Assembly (NCBI GenBank): GCA_018376535.1
Contig: JAHABC010000018.1
Coordinates: 1 to 39,272, forward strand
Direction: 5' to 3'
Length of the DNA stretch: 39,272 bases
Source: Ruminococcus sp.
GTDB taxonomy: Bacteria > Bacillota > Clostridia > Oscillospirales > Ruminococcaceae
The notes beneath the pieces are model-generated. The model saw only the letters and a list, made by a program, of their open reading frames with translations, did no database searches and had not been told where the DNA came from. This document shows positions 8,179 to 17,005 of the stretch, in pieces. Each line of letters opens with the position of its first letter. The first letter of the stretch is position 1. The position numbers were made by a program, and so were the translations under genes.

Positions 8179-10008
8179 TTAAAAATCTAATTGAACGTTG
8201 TACTTAGTTAGCCAGTAATCTAACTGTAGGAAGTATGCTATGGTTTGTGGAGTGTTCATAAGTTGACCATACCATTGAACTGATTTGGCATCTGGTGAGA
8301 TTAACTTTTCTAATGCCGATTTCTTTACAATGTACAGTAATGGAGATTTTCCATCTTCAATGATGTTTCGCAACCTCTCAGATACTGCCCTTAAATAGTT
8401 AGGATTGAACGTCTTAGGATATGGTGACTTCTTTCTCCAGAGAATACTCTCAGGAAGAATATCTTCACTAGCTTTTCTTAAGAGTCCTTTTTCTCTGCCT
8501 AGATAGTCCTTATATTCCCATGGAACAGAATACATATATTCAACTATTCTGTAATCGCAGAACGGCACACGAACCTCTAAACCACTATACATAGACGCTC
8601 TATCTTTACGGTCTAATAGGGTTTGCATAAACCAATCAAGATTAAGTTTCATCATTTCACGCATACGGCGTTCTAATGGAGATATTTCACGTTCTATTAC
8701 TACACTTTGTATGGTTTCAAGATATTTAGAATATACATACTCTTGTGGATTTATCTTTTTAGCTATGTCATCGTTTAAGAAAGAGTATCTAAAGGCAGTG
8801 GATTGCGACCATGGAAAGCCATCGGTAGCACGGATAGTATCGTCACGATACCATGGATATCCTCCAAAGATTTCGTCGGCACATTCTCCAGATAGTCCAA
8901 CGGAAAAGTGTTCTTTAATGGCTTTACATAACAGTAACATAGATGCGTCAACGTCAGCCATTCCAGGAAGGTCTTTGGCATCTACGGAGTGGAATAGAGC
9001 GTCAACCAGTTCGGGAGTATCTATAATAATCTTGTGATGCTCACTATTTAGATATTCTACCATCTGCTCAATGTATATATCGTCGCTATTTGGCTGAAAC
9101 TTATTTGCAGTAAAATATTTTTCGTTATCTTGATAGTGTACCGAAAATGTATGCAACTTCTTCCCTTGACGGTTTAAATTTCTATTGGTTACTGATGATA
9201 TGATACTACTATCCAAACCACCAGATAAAAATGTACATATCGGAATGTCTGAAACGTTCTGTTTTATGATGGCATCTCTAACTAGATATCTTACATTTTC
9301 AATAGTATCTTCTAAGCTATCGGTGTGAGGTTTATCTATAACTTGCCAATATTTTTTAATAGTCAAGCCCTCATAACGACTAAAGTATCCGTAGTGTGCA
9401 GGTGGGAGTTCGCTTATACCTTTAAAGATACCGTTTCCACTCTGTCGCCCAGGGCCTATTAGTATTAGTTCCGATAGTCCGTTGATATCCAGTTTATGTT
9501 CTACGCTTGGTATGGATAGTATTCCTTTTAATTCCGATGAGAATATAAAACTATCGTTAGTATTTCTATAAAAGAACGGTTTAACGCCCATTCTATCACG
9601 AGCAAAGAATAGCCTATGTTCATCTACATTCCAGATGGCAAAGGCAAAGATTCCATTAAATTGATGCAAACATTCTTCGCCCCAACATATATAGGCTTTT
9701 AATATCACTTCGGTATCGGAATGAGTTTTAAAAGAAAATCCTTTTTTGCGTAGACTATTTCTAACATCGTCAGTGTTATAGAGTTCGCCGTTGTATACTA
9801 TAGCGTATTCGCTACCGTATTCACTGGATATCATAGGTTGAGTACCATTTTCTATATCTATAACTGCTAGACGTGTATGCAATAAAGCAGTTTCGTTACT
9901 TAAATATAGACCGTCATCATCTGGACCACGTCTTTTTAGTGATTTTATTACCTCTAATAAGGTTTGATAGTCTAAATTAGAGTTTACTGCACCAGCAATT
10001 CCACACAT
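8179..10008 (-). CDS. asnB: Asparagine synthetase, glutamine-hydrolysing
   Basis: A 609-residue class II amidotransferase. The N-terminal glutaminase starts with the catalytic Cys2 (MCGIAG), followed by RRGPDD and YNGELYN. The synthetase domain has the PP-loop SGGLDSS at 262-268 and GECADEIFGGYPWY further on. It converts aspartate, glutamine and ATP to asparagine in the cytoplasm. The ATG is preceded by GAGGTG, but this ribosome site lies in the 3' arm of a long hairpin (10010-10052), suggesting control of translation or of read-through from the gene upstream. An amide-transferring role in envelope modification, known for some AsnB paralogues, is possible but has no local support. Confidence 0.95.
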   Translation of the reverse strand: MCGIAGAVNSNLDYQTLLEVIKSLKRRGPDDDGLYLSNETALLHTRLAVIDIENGTQPMISSEYGSEYAIVYNGELYNTDDVRNSLRKKGFSFKTHSDTEVILKAYICWGEECLHQFNGIFAFAIWNVDEHRLFFARDRMGVKPFFYRNTNDSFIFSSELKGILSIPSVEHKLDINGLSELILIGPGRQSGNGIFKGISELPPAHYGYFSRYEGLTIKKYWQVIDKPHTDSLEDTIENVRYLVRDAIIKQNVSDIPICTFLSGGLDSSIISSVTNRNLNRQGKKLHTFSVHYQDNEKYFTANKFQPNSDDIYIEQMVEYLNSEHHKIIIDTPELVDALFHSVDAKDLPGMADVDASMLLLCKAIKEHFSVGLSGECADEIFGGYPWYRDDTIRATDGFPWSQSTAFRYSFLNDDIAKKINPQEYVYSKYLETIQSVVIEREISPLERRMREMMKLNLDWFMQTLLDRKDRASMYSGLEVRVPFCDYRIVEYMYSVPWEYKDYLGREKGLLRKASEDILPESILWRKKSPYPKTFNPNYLRAVSERLRNIIEDGKSPLLYIVKKSALEKLISPDAKSVQWYGQLMNTPQTIAYFLQLDYWLTKYNVQLDF

Positions 10009-10009
10009 A

Positions 10010-10052
10010 AAAATATCACCTCAAGTATATAGTATGCTTGTGGTGATATTTT
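10010..10052 (-). promoter_or_regulatory. Hairpin enclosing the asnB ribosome binding site
   Basis: Two 16-nt arms (10010-10025 and 10037-10052, one mismatch) with an 11-nt loop lie between the signal-peptidase-like gene and asnB. On the minus strand the 3' arm contains GAGGTG, the only good ribosome site of asnB, and is followed by five U and the start codon. It could act as terminator of the upstream gene, as a lid over the asnB ribosome site, or both. No clear separate asnB promoter was found. Confidence 0.7.
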
Positions 10053-10065
10053 AATTCATAAAATA

Positions 10066-11607
10066 CTATTTCATGCTATTTTTTTCTTTTTCAATAGCCT
10101 TTATAAGTTCATCAAAGGAAGTGTTGTCGACCATCTTGTTGGTAACCTTTGGAGTTTTTATACTCTTGGATACATGATGTACTGGTTTAGTCTTAGGTTT
10201 TTTAGGCTTGTAGCTAGTTTGTGGAGTGGATTTCTTAGGTTGTTCGGTTTTGTGTGTAGATGGAATACTATCCAAAAGTTCATCAAGAATATCGTTAGAT
10301 ACTCTGCTACTGTTGGATTTAGTAGTAGTAAAGTCATCGTTTATTAAGTCATTTAAGAAGTCATCTTCAGCCAACGATGTCTTTTCAACAGGAGTTTCCA
10401 CATCTTTGGAAGTTTCCTCAACAGATGGTTTTTCAGTTGTAACATCTTTCTCTTTGGAAGTATCTTCAGTAGTAGGAATAATTACTACGGCATCGTCTAA
10501 GTTAGGAACTTCGGTAGTAGTTTGAGGTTCAACCTTAGGTGTCGATGGTTCTTCTTGAATGGAAGTATCTTGTGGCTTAGTTTCTTCCACTGTTGATGGC
10601 TTTTCAACTGTTGATGTTGATGCAATCTCCTCATCTTGCTTATATGCATTGGATAGATTTTGTTTTATCTTGTTAGCCTTTTCTAGCATATTTGGACTAT
10701 GCACTTCTTCAACTGGGATTTCTTCTTCATAGATTTTAACAGCGTCTACATTTTTCATAGATGATACTGTAATATCGTTACTGTCAAAGGCTCTAGTTTT
10801 AGCATCGGAAGATTTATTCTTCTCTAGTTCAGAACCTACCATATTAGATATGTTTTCTCTCTGTTTGATACTTTCTTCTTCTGATAAAGTCTTTACAGGG
10901 ATTTTCTTATTGGCATTCTTTGTAGGAACTTCAATATTATCAAGAGTCATATCTTTTCTCTTTTTGTGGTTAGCTGTTCTTTGAGTGTTTGAACTATCGT
11001 TAGATTTATGTCTATTCTTATTGGATTTTGTAGTTTCTTCTTCAGTAGCTTTTCTAAGTTCTTCTTCTTTCTTTTCTTCGGCACGTTCAGAGATATCGGA
11101 AGTTATCTTCATTATTAAAAGTATAGCACATGGAACTAATACTAATACTACAATTCCTATGGTGTTCTTAGCGAAGTTTATAAACGTTCCTAAAGTGGAG
11201 TTTGTCCATAGACACTTAGCAATAATCTTATCTTGAGTTAGTTTTAAAGCGTCGGCATCGGATTCTTGGTCTGCTCTAACGTAGTAGTATGTAGAACCAT
11301 CTTCTTGAGCGATGTTTATAAGTTTTAAAACCTCTTTAAAATCGTTGGCAGGTGATGTTAAACATAGTACAGTATTTCCAACTTTAAGATTTTCAAGTTC
11401 TTTTGAACTAGATATTACTGCATCACCTAAATGTACATCGTTCATATTATCTTGTTGCATAACGTATATACTAGTTCCGAATAGTTCTGGTGCGTTAGAA
11501 GTCTTTAAGAATGCAACGTTTATCGCTACAGTTACTAATATGATAATTATTAGCAATACTGATAAAAGCGTCTTGAAAAATTTAGATACTTTGCTTGGCT
11601 TAGCCAT
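10066..11607 (-). CDS. Signal peptidase I (S26B/SipW)-like membrane protein lacking catalytic residues, long charged tail
   Basis: A 513-residue protein. A first membrane segment (11-33) is followed by a domain that aligns by eye with archaeal/SipW-type signal peptidases: LGD at 60-62, LKVGNTV at 74-80, VRADQESDAD at 110-119 where the TKGDAN-D motif lies, LGTFINF at 139-145 and a second membrane segment ending PCAILLIMKI. The SGSM catalytic Ser position reads QQDNM (51-55) and the HR pair reads KEV/LK near 91-95, so both Ser and His are missing. Residues 170-513 are a hydrophilic E/K/T/S-rich cytoplasmic tail. A catalytically dead scaffold or regulator is inferred; function unknown. It precedes asnB on the same strand, separated by a long hairpin. 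Confidence 0.75.
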   Translation of the reverse strand: MAKPSKVSKFFKTLLSVLLIIIILVTVAINVAFLKTSNAPELFGTSIYVMQQDNMNDVHLGDAVISSSKELENLKVGNTVLCLTSPANDFKEVLKLINIAQEDGSTYYYVRADQESDADALKLTQDKIIAKCLWTNSTLGTFINFAKNTIGIVVLVLVPCAILLIMKITSDISERAEEKKEEELRKATEEETTKSNKNRHKSNDSSNTQRTANHKKRKDMTLDNIEVPTKNANKKIPVKTLSEEESIKQRENISNMVGSELEKNKSSDAKTRAFDSNDITVSSMKNVDAVKIYEEEIPVEEVHSPNMLEKANKIKQNLSNAYKQDEEIASTSTVEKPSTVEETKPQDTSIQEEPSTPKVEPQTTTEVPNLDDAVVIIPTTEDTSKEKDVTTEKPSVEETSKDVETPVEKTSLAEDDFLNDLINDDFTTTKSNSSRVSNDILDELLDSIPSTHKTEQPKKSTPQTSYKPKKPKTKPVHHVSKSIKTPKVTNKMVDNTSFDELIKAIEKEKNSMK

Positions 11608-11641
11608 AATAAATACTTCCTTTCAAAATTAAATAGCATGG

Positions 11642-11657
11642 TGCAGAGATATCTGCA
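11642..11657 (-). repeat. Small inverted repeat in the leader of the signal-peptidase-like gene
   Basis: Near-palindrome TGCAGAGATATCTGCA (6-bp arms, 4-nt centre) between the promoter and the ribosome site. It could be an operator or a leader hairpin; nothing further supports either. Confidence 0.4.
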
Positions 11658-11668
11658 AATACACCTTT

Positions 11669-11697
11669 ATTATAACACAAAATTTTTAAGATTACAA
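11669..11697 (-). promoter_or_regulatory. Sigma-A promoter of the signal-peptidase-like gene
   Basis: TTGTAA, a 17-bp spacer and TATAAT on the minus strand, leaving a leader of about 55 nt. Confidence 0.65.
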
Positions 11698-11727
11698 TTT
11701 TTATTTAAAAATTATTAATCTTATCTA

Positions 11728-11755
11728 TTGACTTATAGAAAAAATGTGGTAAAAT
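11728..11755 (+). promoter_or_regulatory. Promoter of tRNA-Thr(CGU)
   Basis: TTGACT, a 16-bp spacer and TAAAAT lie 20 nt before the mature tRNA, as expected for a single-gene tRNA unit. Confidence 0.7.
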
Positions 11756-11774
11756 ATATATGTGTCACATATAC

Positions 11775-11847
<73 letters not shown>

Positions 11848-11865
11848 TAAACCATGTAACTAAAC

Positions 11866-11897
11866 CCGTCATGAGAACTATCATGACGGTATTTTAA
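11866..11897 (+). terminator. Terminator of tRNA-Thr
   Basis: A 9-bp GC-containing stem (CCGTCATGA / TCATGACGG), 6-nt loop and a T-rich tail (TATTTTA). Confidence 0.85.
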
Positions 11898-11902
11898 TAG
11901 AC

Positions 11903-11942
11903 AAAAAACAAACAGATATACCTTAAAAAATATATCTGTTTG
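11903..11942 (-). terminator. Terminator of glyQS
   Basis: On the minus strand a 12-bp stem (about ACAGATATA with TATATCTGT plus flanks) with a 10-nt loop and a run of six U follows the glyQS stop by 27 nt. It faces the tRNA-Thr terminator. Confidence 0.85.
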
Positions 11943-11968
11943 TATGTCTATAAGATAGTTATTTACTA

Positions 11969-13375
11969 TTAAAATTCCAACTTCTTTTCAAAGTAAGATA
12001 CTAAGTCATTAATATTAACTCTTTCTTGTTCCATAGTATCTCTGTTACGAACGGTTACGCAGTTATCTTTTTCAATAGTATCGAAGTCTACAGTTACGCA
12101 ATAAGGAGTACCTATTTCATCTTCACGTCTGTAGCGTTTGCCTATAGTACCAGTTTCGTCGTAGTCAACGTTGAACTTCTTGGATAACATAGTGTATACC
12201 TCTTGAGCAGGTTCACGGAGTTTCTTAACTAAAGGTAATACAGCAACCTTATATGGTGCTAAAGCTGGGTGGAAGTGCATAATGTTTCTAATTTCTACCT
12301 TTTCGTTACCGTTTTTATCTACAGATTTAATTTCTTCCTCATCGTAAGCCTCGCATAAGAAAGCTAATAGAACTCTATCAGCACCAAGAGAAGGTTCTAC
12401 AACGTATGGAATATATTTTTCATTAGTATCTGGGTCGAAGTAGCGTAAATCCTTACCACTACATTCAATGTGTCTGCCTAAGTCGTAGTCAGTTCTATCG
12501 GCGATACCCCAAAGTTCACCTCTACCAAATGGGAACTCATACTCTATATCTGTAGTAGCCTTAGAATAGAATGATAGTTCTTCTTGGTCGTGGTCACGAA
12601 AGACTACATTTTCTTCACGAATACCTAAAGATTGTAACCAATCCATGCAATACTGTTTCCAATAAGCGAACCATTCCAAGTCGGTATCAGGTTTGCAGAA
12701 AAATTCAAGTTCCATCTGTTCAAACTCTCTAGTTCTAAATATGAAGTTACCTGGAGTAATTTCATTTCTAAAAGATTTACCTATTTGACATATTCCAAAT
12801 GGTAGTTTCTTTCTTGAGGTTCTTTGAACGTTTGCAAAGTTTACAAATATACCTTGTGCAGTTTCTGGACGTAGATATACTTCATTCTTACTATCCTCAG
12901 TGATACCAGTATATGTCTTGAACATTAGATTAAAGTTTCTAATATCGGTAAAGTTGGATTTGCCACACTTTGGACACACTACGTTATGTTCTTTTATAAA
13001 AGATGTCATCTGTTCAAAGTTCCAACCAGCTGGATTTTCACCAGTTTGGTCTTCAATAAGTTGGTCTGCTCTATGACGTGAATGACATTCTTTACAATCC
13101 ATTAGAGGGTCAGAGAAACCACCAACGTGTCCAGATGCTACCCATGTTTGAGGGTTCATAATAATAGCACAATCTATACCCACATTGTAAGGGCTTTCTT
13201 GAACAAACTTTTTCCACCATGCTTTTTTAACGTTGTTTTTAACTTCTACACCTAGAGGGCCATAATCCCAAGAGTTAGCAAGTCCACCATATATTTCAGA
13301 ACCTGAATATACAAAACCTCTTGACTTAAAGAAGTCTACTAATTTTTCCATGGATTTTTCTTTATTAGATAACAT
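11969..13375 (-). CDS. glyQS: Glycine--tRNA ligase, single-chain dimeric type
   Basis: A 468-residue class II synthetase of the alpha2 type (not the two-gene GlyQ/GlyS form). N-terminal KLVDFFKSRGFVY and SWDYGPLGVE, a zinc-site-like pair CKEC and CPKC in the insertion, motif 2 around SFRNEITPGN and FRTREFEQMELEFF, and motif 3 near EPSLGADRVLLAF. The C-terminal anticodon-binding domain starts at about 365 (HPALAPYKVAVLPL). Length is normal. The gene is monocistronic with a consensus promoter; no T-box leader was recognised in the roughly 45-nt leader. Confidence 0.97.
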   Translation of the reverse strand: MLSNKEKSMEKLVDFFKSRGFVYSGSEIYGGLANSWDYGPLGVEVKNNVKKAWWKKFVQESPYNVGIDCAIIMNPQTWVASGHVGGFSDPLMDCKECHSRHRADQLIEDQTGENPAGWNFEQMTSFIKEHNVVCPKCGKSNFTDIRNFNLMFKTYTGITEDSKNEVYLRPETAQGIFVNFANVQRTSRKKLPFGICQIGKSFRNEITPGNFIFRTREFEQMELEFFCKPDTDLEWFAYWKQYCMDWLQSLGIREENVVFRDHDQEELSFYSKATTDIEYEFPFGRGELWGIADRTDYDLGRHIECSGKDLRYFDPDTNEKYIPYVVEPSLGADRVLLAFLCEAYDEEEIKSVDKNGNEKVEIRNIMHFHPALAPYKVAVLPLVKKLREPAQEVYTMLSKKFNVDYDETGTIGKRYRREDEIGTPYCVTVDFDTIEKDNCVTVRNRDTMEQERVNINDLVSYFEKKLEF

Positions 13376-13427
13376 TAGCTTTCAACCGTCCTTGTATTAA
13401 TATTTTAAAGTTTATTATCATTGTCTT

Positions 13428-13456
13428 ATTATATACCTTTTTTGGTGATTTGTCAA
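13428..13456 (-). promoter_or_regulatory. Sigma-A promoter of glyQS
   Basis: Perfect consensus on the minus strand: TTGACA, 17 bp, TATAAT. The start site would fall about 45 nt before the ATG, too short a leader for a T-box. Confidence 0.85.
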
Positions 13457-13514
13457 CGAAAAACTAAATTTTAGTGAACTTATTCCCAATTTTTCCAGTA
13501 TGTTAAAATATCTA

Positions 13515-13543
13515 TTTACTTTTACACGGCAATGAGCTATAAT
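13515..13543 (+). promoter_or_regulatory. Putative promoter of the YpsA-like gene
   Basis: TTTACT, a 17-bp spacer and TATAAT; a second overlapping TATAAT begins five bases later. Divergent from the glyQS promoter. Confidence 0.6.
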
Positions 13544-13583
13544 ATAATAAATTATATCTTTGTGCAAGGAGAGTATTATTAAT

Positions 13584-14189
13584 ATGTATAAAAGTGTTTG
13601 CGTTTCTGGTCATAGATTAGATAAACTTTCGAAAATTATAAGTTCAACTGACATAGTATCTAATGATAAAGATATATCATCAATAAGAAATAAGTTTTTA
13701 GAAGTTATAAAAAGTATTATATATTTAAAAATCACCAAATATATATGTAACGGCTTTAGAACTTTCTACATAGGTATGTCTAATGGCATAGATTTATGGA
13801 CTGGTGAAATACTATTGGAACTTAAAAGTATGCAATATCCTGAAATAGAAATAGTATCGGCAAGACCTTTTAAAAATCATGGGTATAACTTCTCTACATA
13901 TGATAGGATACTATATACTAGAATACTTAAAGAAGCTACTCAAGATGTTTGTCTATATGATAACAGTTCTAAAAATGCTTATCTTGAACGAAATAGATAT
14001 ATGGTCGAAAATACTAATAATCTATTAGCTTTTTTATATAATTATAATGGTGGTACTGCATATACTATAAAGTATGCTAAAAGTTTAAATAAATCTATTG
14101 AGATTGTAAATCTACTAAAACTTAGCAAGGATTTTATAGATTATTATAACAAGAGTAAAAGTTGTTTTAATATAATGGATTATATCTAA
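13584..14189 (+). CDS. YpsA/DUF1273-like protein, SLOG superfamily
   Basis: A 201-residue protein with the pattern of YpsA-like SLOG (Rossmann-type nucleotide- or ligand-binding) proteins: SGHR near the N-terminus, a central GMSNGIDLW followed by a helix, SARPF, and a C-terminal RNRYMVENTNNLLAFLYN then GGTAYTIKYAKSLN. B. subtilis YpsA affects cell division, but the biochemical role is unknown. The ATG at 13584 is preferred: AAGGAG lies 12 nt before it, whereas the in-frame TTG further upstream precedes this ribosome site. It is upstream of metH but a separate metH promoter follows, so co-regulation is not implied. Confidence 0.8.
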   Translation: MYKSVCVSGHRLDKLSKIISSTDIVSNDKDISSIRNKFLEVIKSIIYLKITKYICNGFRTFYIGMSNGIDLWTGEILLELKSMQYPEIEIVSARPFKNHGYNFSTYDRILYTRILKEATQDVCLYDNSSKNAYLERNRYMVENTNNLLAFLYNYNGGTAYTIKYAKSLNKSIEIVNLLKLSKDFIDYYNKSKSCFNIMDYI

Positions 14190-14227
14190 ATAGTGCCATC
14201 AAACTTTAAAAAATCTTGATTAGTTGG

Positions 14228-14256
14228 TTTACATGGTATTCAATTTGTGATATAAT
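14228..14256 (+). promoter_or_regulatory. Sigma-A promoter of metH-rqcP
   Basis: TTTACA, a 17-bp spacer and TATAAT, with a short leader of about 30 nt. No cobalamin or SAM riboswitch fits in that space. Confidence 0.68.
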
Positions 14257-14293
14257 GTCTAATATAGTGTATTAAAAATCAAGGAGATTATTT

Positions 14294-16684
14294 ATGAACT
14301 TTAAAGAATTATTAAAATCTAATAGATTGATATTCCTAGATGGTGGCATGGGTACTATGTTACAAGCTAATGGCTTGGAAGTAGGTGCTATTCCAGAAGA
14401 ATTAAATGTAACTAATCCAGAACTTTTAAAGCGTATTCATAAGGAATATATCGACGCAGGTGCAGATATAGTATATGCTAATACCTTTTCGGCTAATAGA
14501 TATAAACTATCACATAGTAAGTATAGCGTTCAAGAGTTGGTATCTGTAGGGATAGAAAACGCTAGGTCTGTGTGCAATCCCGATACCTTAGTTGCTCTTG
14601 ATATAGGTCCTATAGGTAAACTAATTGAACCTACTGGCACTATGACTTTTGAAGAAAGTTACGATATCTACAAGGAAATGATTTCGGCTGGTAAAGATGC
14701 CGATTTAATAGTCTTTGAAACTATGACCGATTTATATGAATTGAAATCTGCTGTATTATGTGCTAAAGAAAATTCCAATCTGCCTATAATGTGTACCATG
14801 ACTTTTGAAGAAAATGGCAGAACTTTTACAGGTTGTTCTATATCTGCTATGGCGTTAACTCTTGAAGGTCTTGGCGTAGATGCTATTGGCGTAAACTGTT
14901 CACTTGGTCCTAAAGAGTTGTTACCTATCATTGAAGAACTATCTAAGTGGACTAACCTTCCTATGATTATCAAGGCTAATGCAGGTCTACCAAATCCCGT
15001 AACCAATGAGTACGATATAACCCCTGAAGATTTTACTATGTATATGCAAAATCATGCAGATTTAGGAGTTAAAATCTTAGGTGGCTGTTGCGGAACTACT
15101 CCCGAATACATTAAGCATATGGTAGATACTCTTAAAGACAGAGTGTACTCTAGGGATAAAATAGACGTTCCTTGTGCAATATGTTCATATTCAGAAACCG
15201 TAGTTATAAATCAACCTAGAGTTATCGGAGAAAGAATAAATCCTACTGGTAAAAAGTTGTTTAAACAAGCCTTGATTAATCATGATATAGATTATATATT
15301 AAATCAAGCATTGGAACAGACTTCAGCAGGTGCAGATATCTTAGATGTAAACGTTGGACTTCCTGATATCGATGAAAAATCTATGATGGTCGAAACTGTA
15401 AAGGCTCTACAGAGTATTACAGATGTCCCTCTACAGTTAGACAGCACTATGCCAGATGTCTTAGAAAGTGCTTTAAGAGTATACAACGGCAAACCTATAG
15501 TAAACTCTGTAAATGGTGAGGAAGATAGTCTAAATAATATACTTCCATTGGTTAAAAAGTATGGTGCTTGTGTGGTTGGTTTAACTCTTGATAGTGGCGG
15601 TATTCCTAAAACTGCTGAGGGTAGATTTAATATAGCTAAAAAAATCATGGATAGAGCAGTATCTATGGGAATACCTAAGCAGAATATCTTTATAGACTGT
15701 TTAACCTTAACTGCATCTGCTGAACAGAAAGGCGTTATGGAAACTTTAAAGGCTCTATACAGAGTTAAACACGAACTAGGTTTAAAGACTGTATTAGGAG
15801 TATCTAACATATCTTTTGGATTGCCTAACCGTGAATTGATTAACTGTAACTTCTTAACTATGGCACTTACTCATGGTTTGGATTTACCTATCATGAACCC
15901 TAACGTTGCTGGTATGATGGGTTCTGTTCGTGCGTATAAGGTTCTACAAAATATAGACGAAAATTCCACCGATTATATAGGTGCATATGCTAACGTTGTT
16001 ACTAAGACTACTATCACTACTAAAGGCGATACTTCTAATAATGGTAGTACTTCTAGTGGTGGTACTAACGATATCTTCCATGCTATTGAGAATGGTCTTA
16101 AAAATGAGGCTAGAAAGTGTACAGAAACTCTACTTGAAACTAAAGAACCTATGGAAATTATCAATGATATGCTTATTCCTGCCTTAGATAAAGTAGGTTC
16201 GGAGTTTGAAAATGGTAAGATATATCTTCCTCAGTTGATACTTTCTGCTAACGCATCGCAATCGGCTTTTGATGTCATCAAAGAGTATATGATTAAAAAT
16301 AATTCTGCTCCAGTTAGCAAAGGTAAGATAGTTCTTGCAACCGTTCACGGCGATATCCATGATATAGGTAAGAATATTGTTAAAGTACTTCTTGAAAATT
16401 ACGGATATACCGTCATAGATTTAGGAAAAGACGTTCCAGAAGAAACAGTACTTCAAGCCGTTAAAGAACATAATGTCAAACTTTGTGGATTGTCTGCCCT
16501 TATGACTACTACTCTTGGAGCTATGGAAAAGACTATCCAGTTAATTAGAGAAGAAAATCTTGATTGTAAGGTCGTAGTTGGTGGAGCAGTACTTACTCCA
16601 GAATATGCCGAAAAAATCGGTGCAGATTTCTACTCCAAAGATGCCAAGGAAACTGTTGACGTCGCTAAGAAAGTTATAGGATAA
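14294..16684 (+). CDS. metH: Cobalamin-dependent methionine synthase without activation domain
   Basis: A 796-residue protein. Residues 1 to about 290 are the homocysteine-binding barrel (FLDGGMGTMLQ; zinc Cys in GVNCSLGP and the ILGGCCGTTPEY pair). About 310-565 is the 5-methyl-THF binding barrel (GERINPTGKK, DVNVGLPD). A low-complexity T/S/N/G-rich linker follows, then the helical cap and B12 domain with the cobalt-ligand motif DIHDIG at 686-691. E. coli MetH is about 1227 residues because it also has a reactivation domain, which here is the separate protein at 278-961. It methylates homocysteine using 5-methyl-THF from MetF. AAGGAG precedes the ATG. rqcP follows 23 nt downstream. Confidence 0.96.
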   Translation: MNFKELLKSNRLIFLDGGMGTMLQANGLEVGAIPEELNVTNPELLKRIHKEYIDAGADIVYANTFSANRYKLSHSKYSVQELVSVGIENARSVCNPDTLVALDIGPIGKLIEPTGTMTFEESYDIYKEMISAGKDADLIVFETMTDLYELKSAVLCAKENSNLPIMCTMTFEENGRTFTGCSISAMALTLEGLGVDAIGVNCSLGPKELLPIIEELSKWTNLPMIIKANAGLPNPVTNEYDITPEDFTMYMQNHADLGVKILGGCCGTTPEYIKHMVDTLKDRVYSRDKIDVPCAICSYSETVVINQPRVIGERINPTGKKLFKQALINHDIDYILNQALEQTSAGADILDVNVGLPDIDEKSMMVETVKALQSITDVPLQLDSTMPDVLESALRVYNGKPIVNSVNGEEDSLNNILPLVKKYGACVVGLTLDSGGIPKTAEGRFNIAKKIMDRAVSMGIPKQNIFIDCLTLTASAEQKGVMETLKALYRVKHELGLKTVLGVSNISFGLPNRELINCNFLTMALTHGLDLPIMNPNVAGMMGSVRAYKVLQNIDENSTDYIGAYANVVTKTTITTKGDTSNNGSTSSGGTNDIFHAIENGLKNEARKCTETLLETKEPMEIINDMLIPALDKVGSEFENGKIYLPQLILSANASQSAFDVIKEYMIKNNSAPVSKGKIVLATVHGDIHDIGKNIVKVLLENYGYTVIDLGKDVPEETVLQAVKEHNVKLCGLSALMTTTLGAMEKTIQLIREENLDCKVVVGGAVLTPEYAEKIGADFYSKDAKETVDVAKKVIG

Positions 16685-16707
16685 TTTATCATTGAGGTGT
16701 TATTTTT

Positions 16708-16950
16708 ATGAGATTAGATAAGTATTTGAAAGTTACTAGATTGATTAAAAGAAGAACTATCGCTAATGAGGCGTGTGATGCTGAAAAAGTATCAGTTAAT
16801 GGCAAAGTTGCTCGTGCCTCCTATGATGTAAAAGTCGGCGATATTATAGAAATAAATATGGGACAAAAACCTTTAAAGGTTAAAGTTCTATGCGTTACCG
16901 AATATGTTACTAAACAAAACGCATCGGAAAATTATGAGGTTATACAGTAA
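16708..16950 (+). CDS. rqcP: RqcP (YabO/Hsp15-like) S4-domain RNA-binding protein
   Basis: An 80-residue protein that is essentially one S4 domain: MRLDKYLKVTRLIKRR, then VSVNGKVARASYDVKVGD and IEI, with a short tail. This matches B. subtilis YabO/RqcP, which binds stalled 50S subunits and helps RqcH add C-terminal Ala tails. A GAGGTG ribosome site is nine bases before the ATG. It is co-transcribed with metH by position and closed by a terminator; the pairing with metH looks incidental. Confidence 0.92.
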   Translation: MRLDKYLKVTRLIKRRTIANEACDAEKVSVNGKVARASYDVKVGDIIEINMGQKPLKVKVLCVTEYVTKQNASENYEVIQ

Positions 16951-16954
16951 TACA

Positions 16955-16985
16955 AAAGGGAATGTTTATAATAAACATTCCCTTT
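16955..16985. terminator. Shared terminator between rqcP and argS
   Basis: An inverted repeat of 13-15 bp (AAAGGGAATGTTT / AAACATTCCCTTT) between two convergent genes. Each strand has a modest U-rich tail, so it probably serves both. Confidence 0.8.
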
Positions 16986-17005
16986 AATACTATTATTTTT
17001 TAAGA

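Noticed and set aside
13376..13560. T-box leader for glyQS
   Set aside because: The promoter leaves only about 45 nt of leader, far too short for a T-box, and no T-box core was seen.
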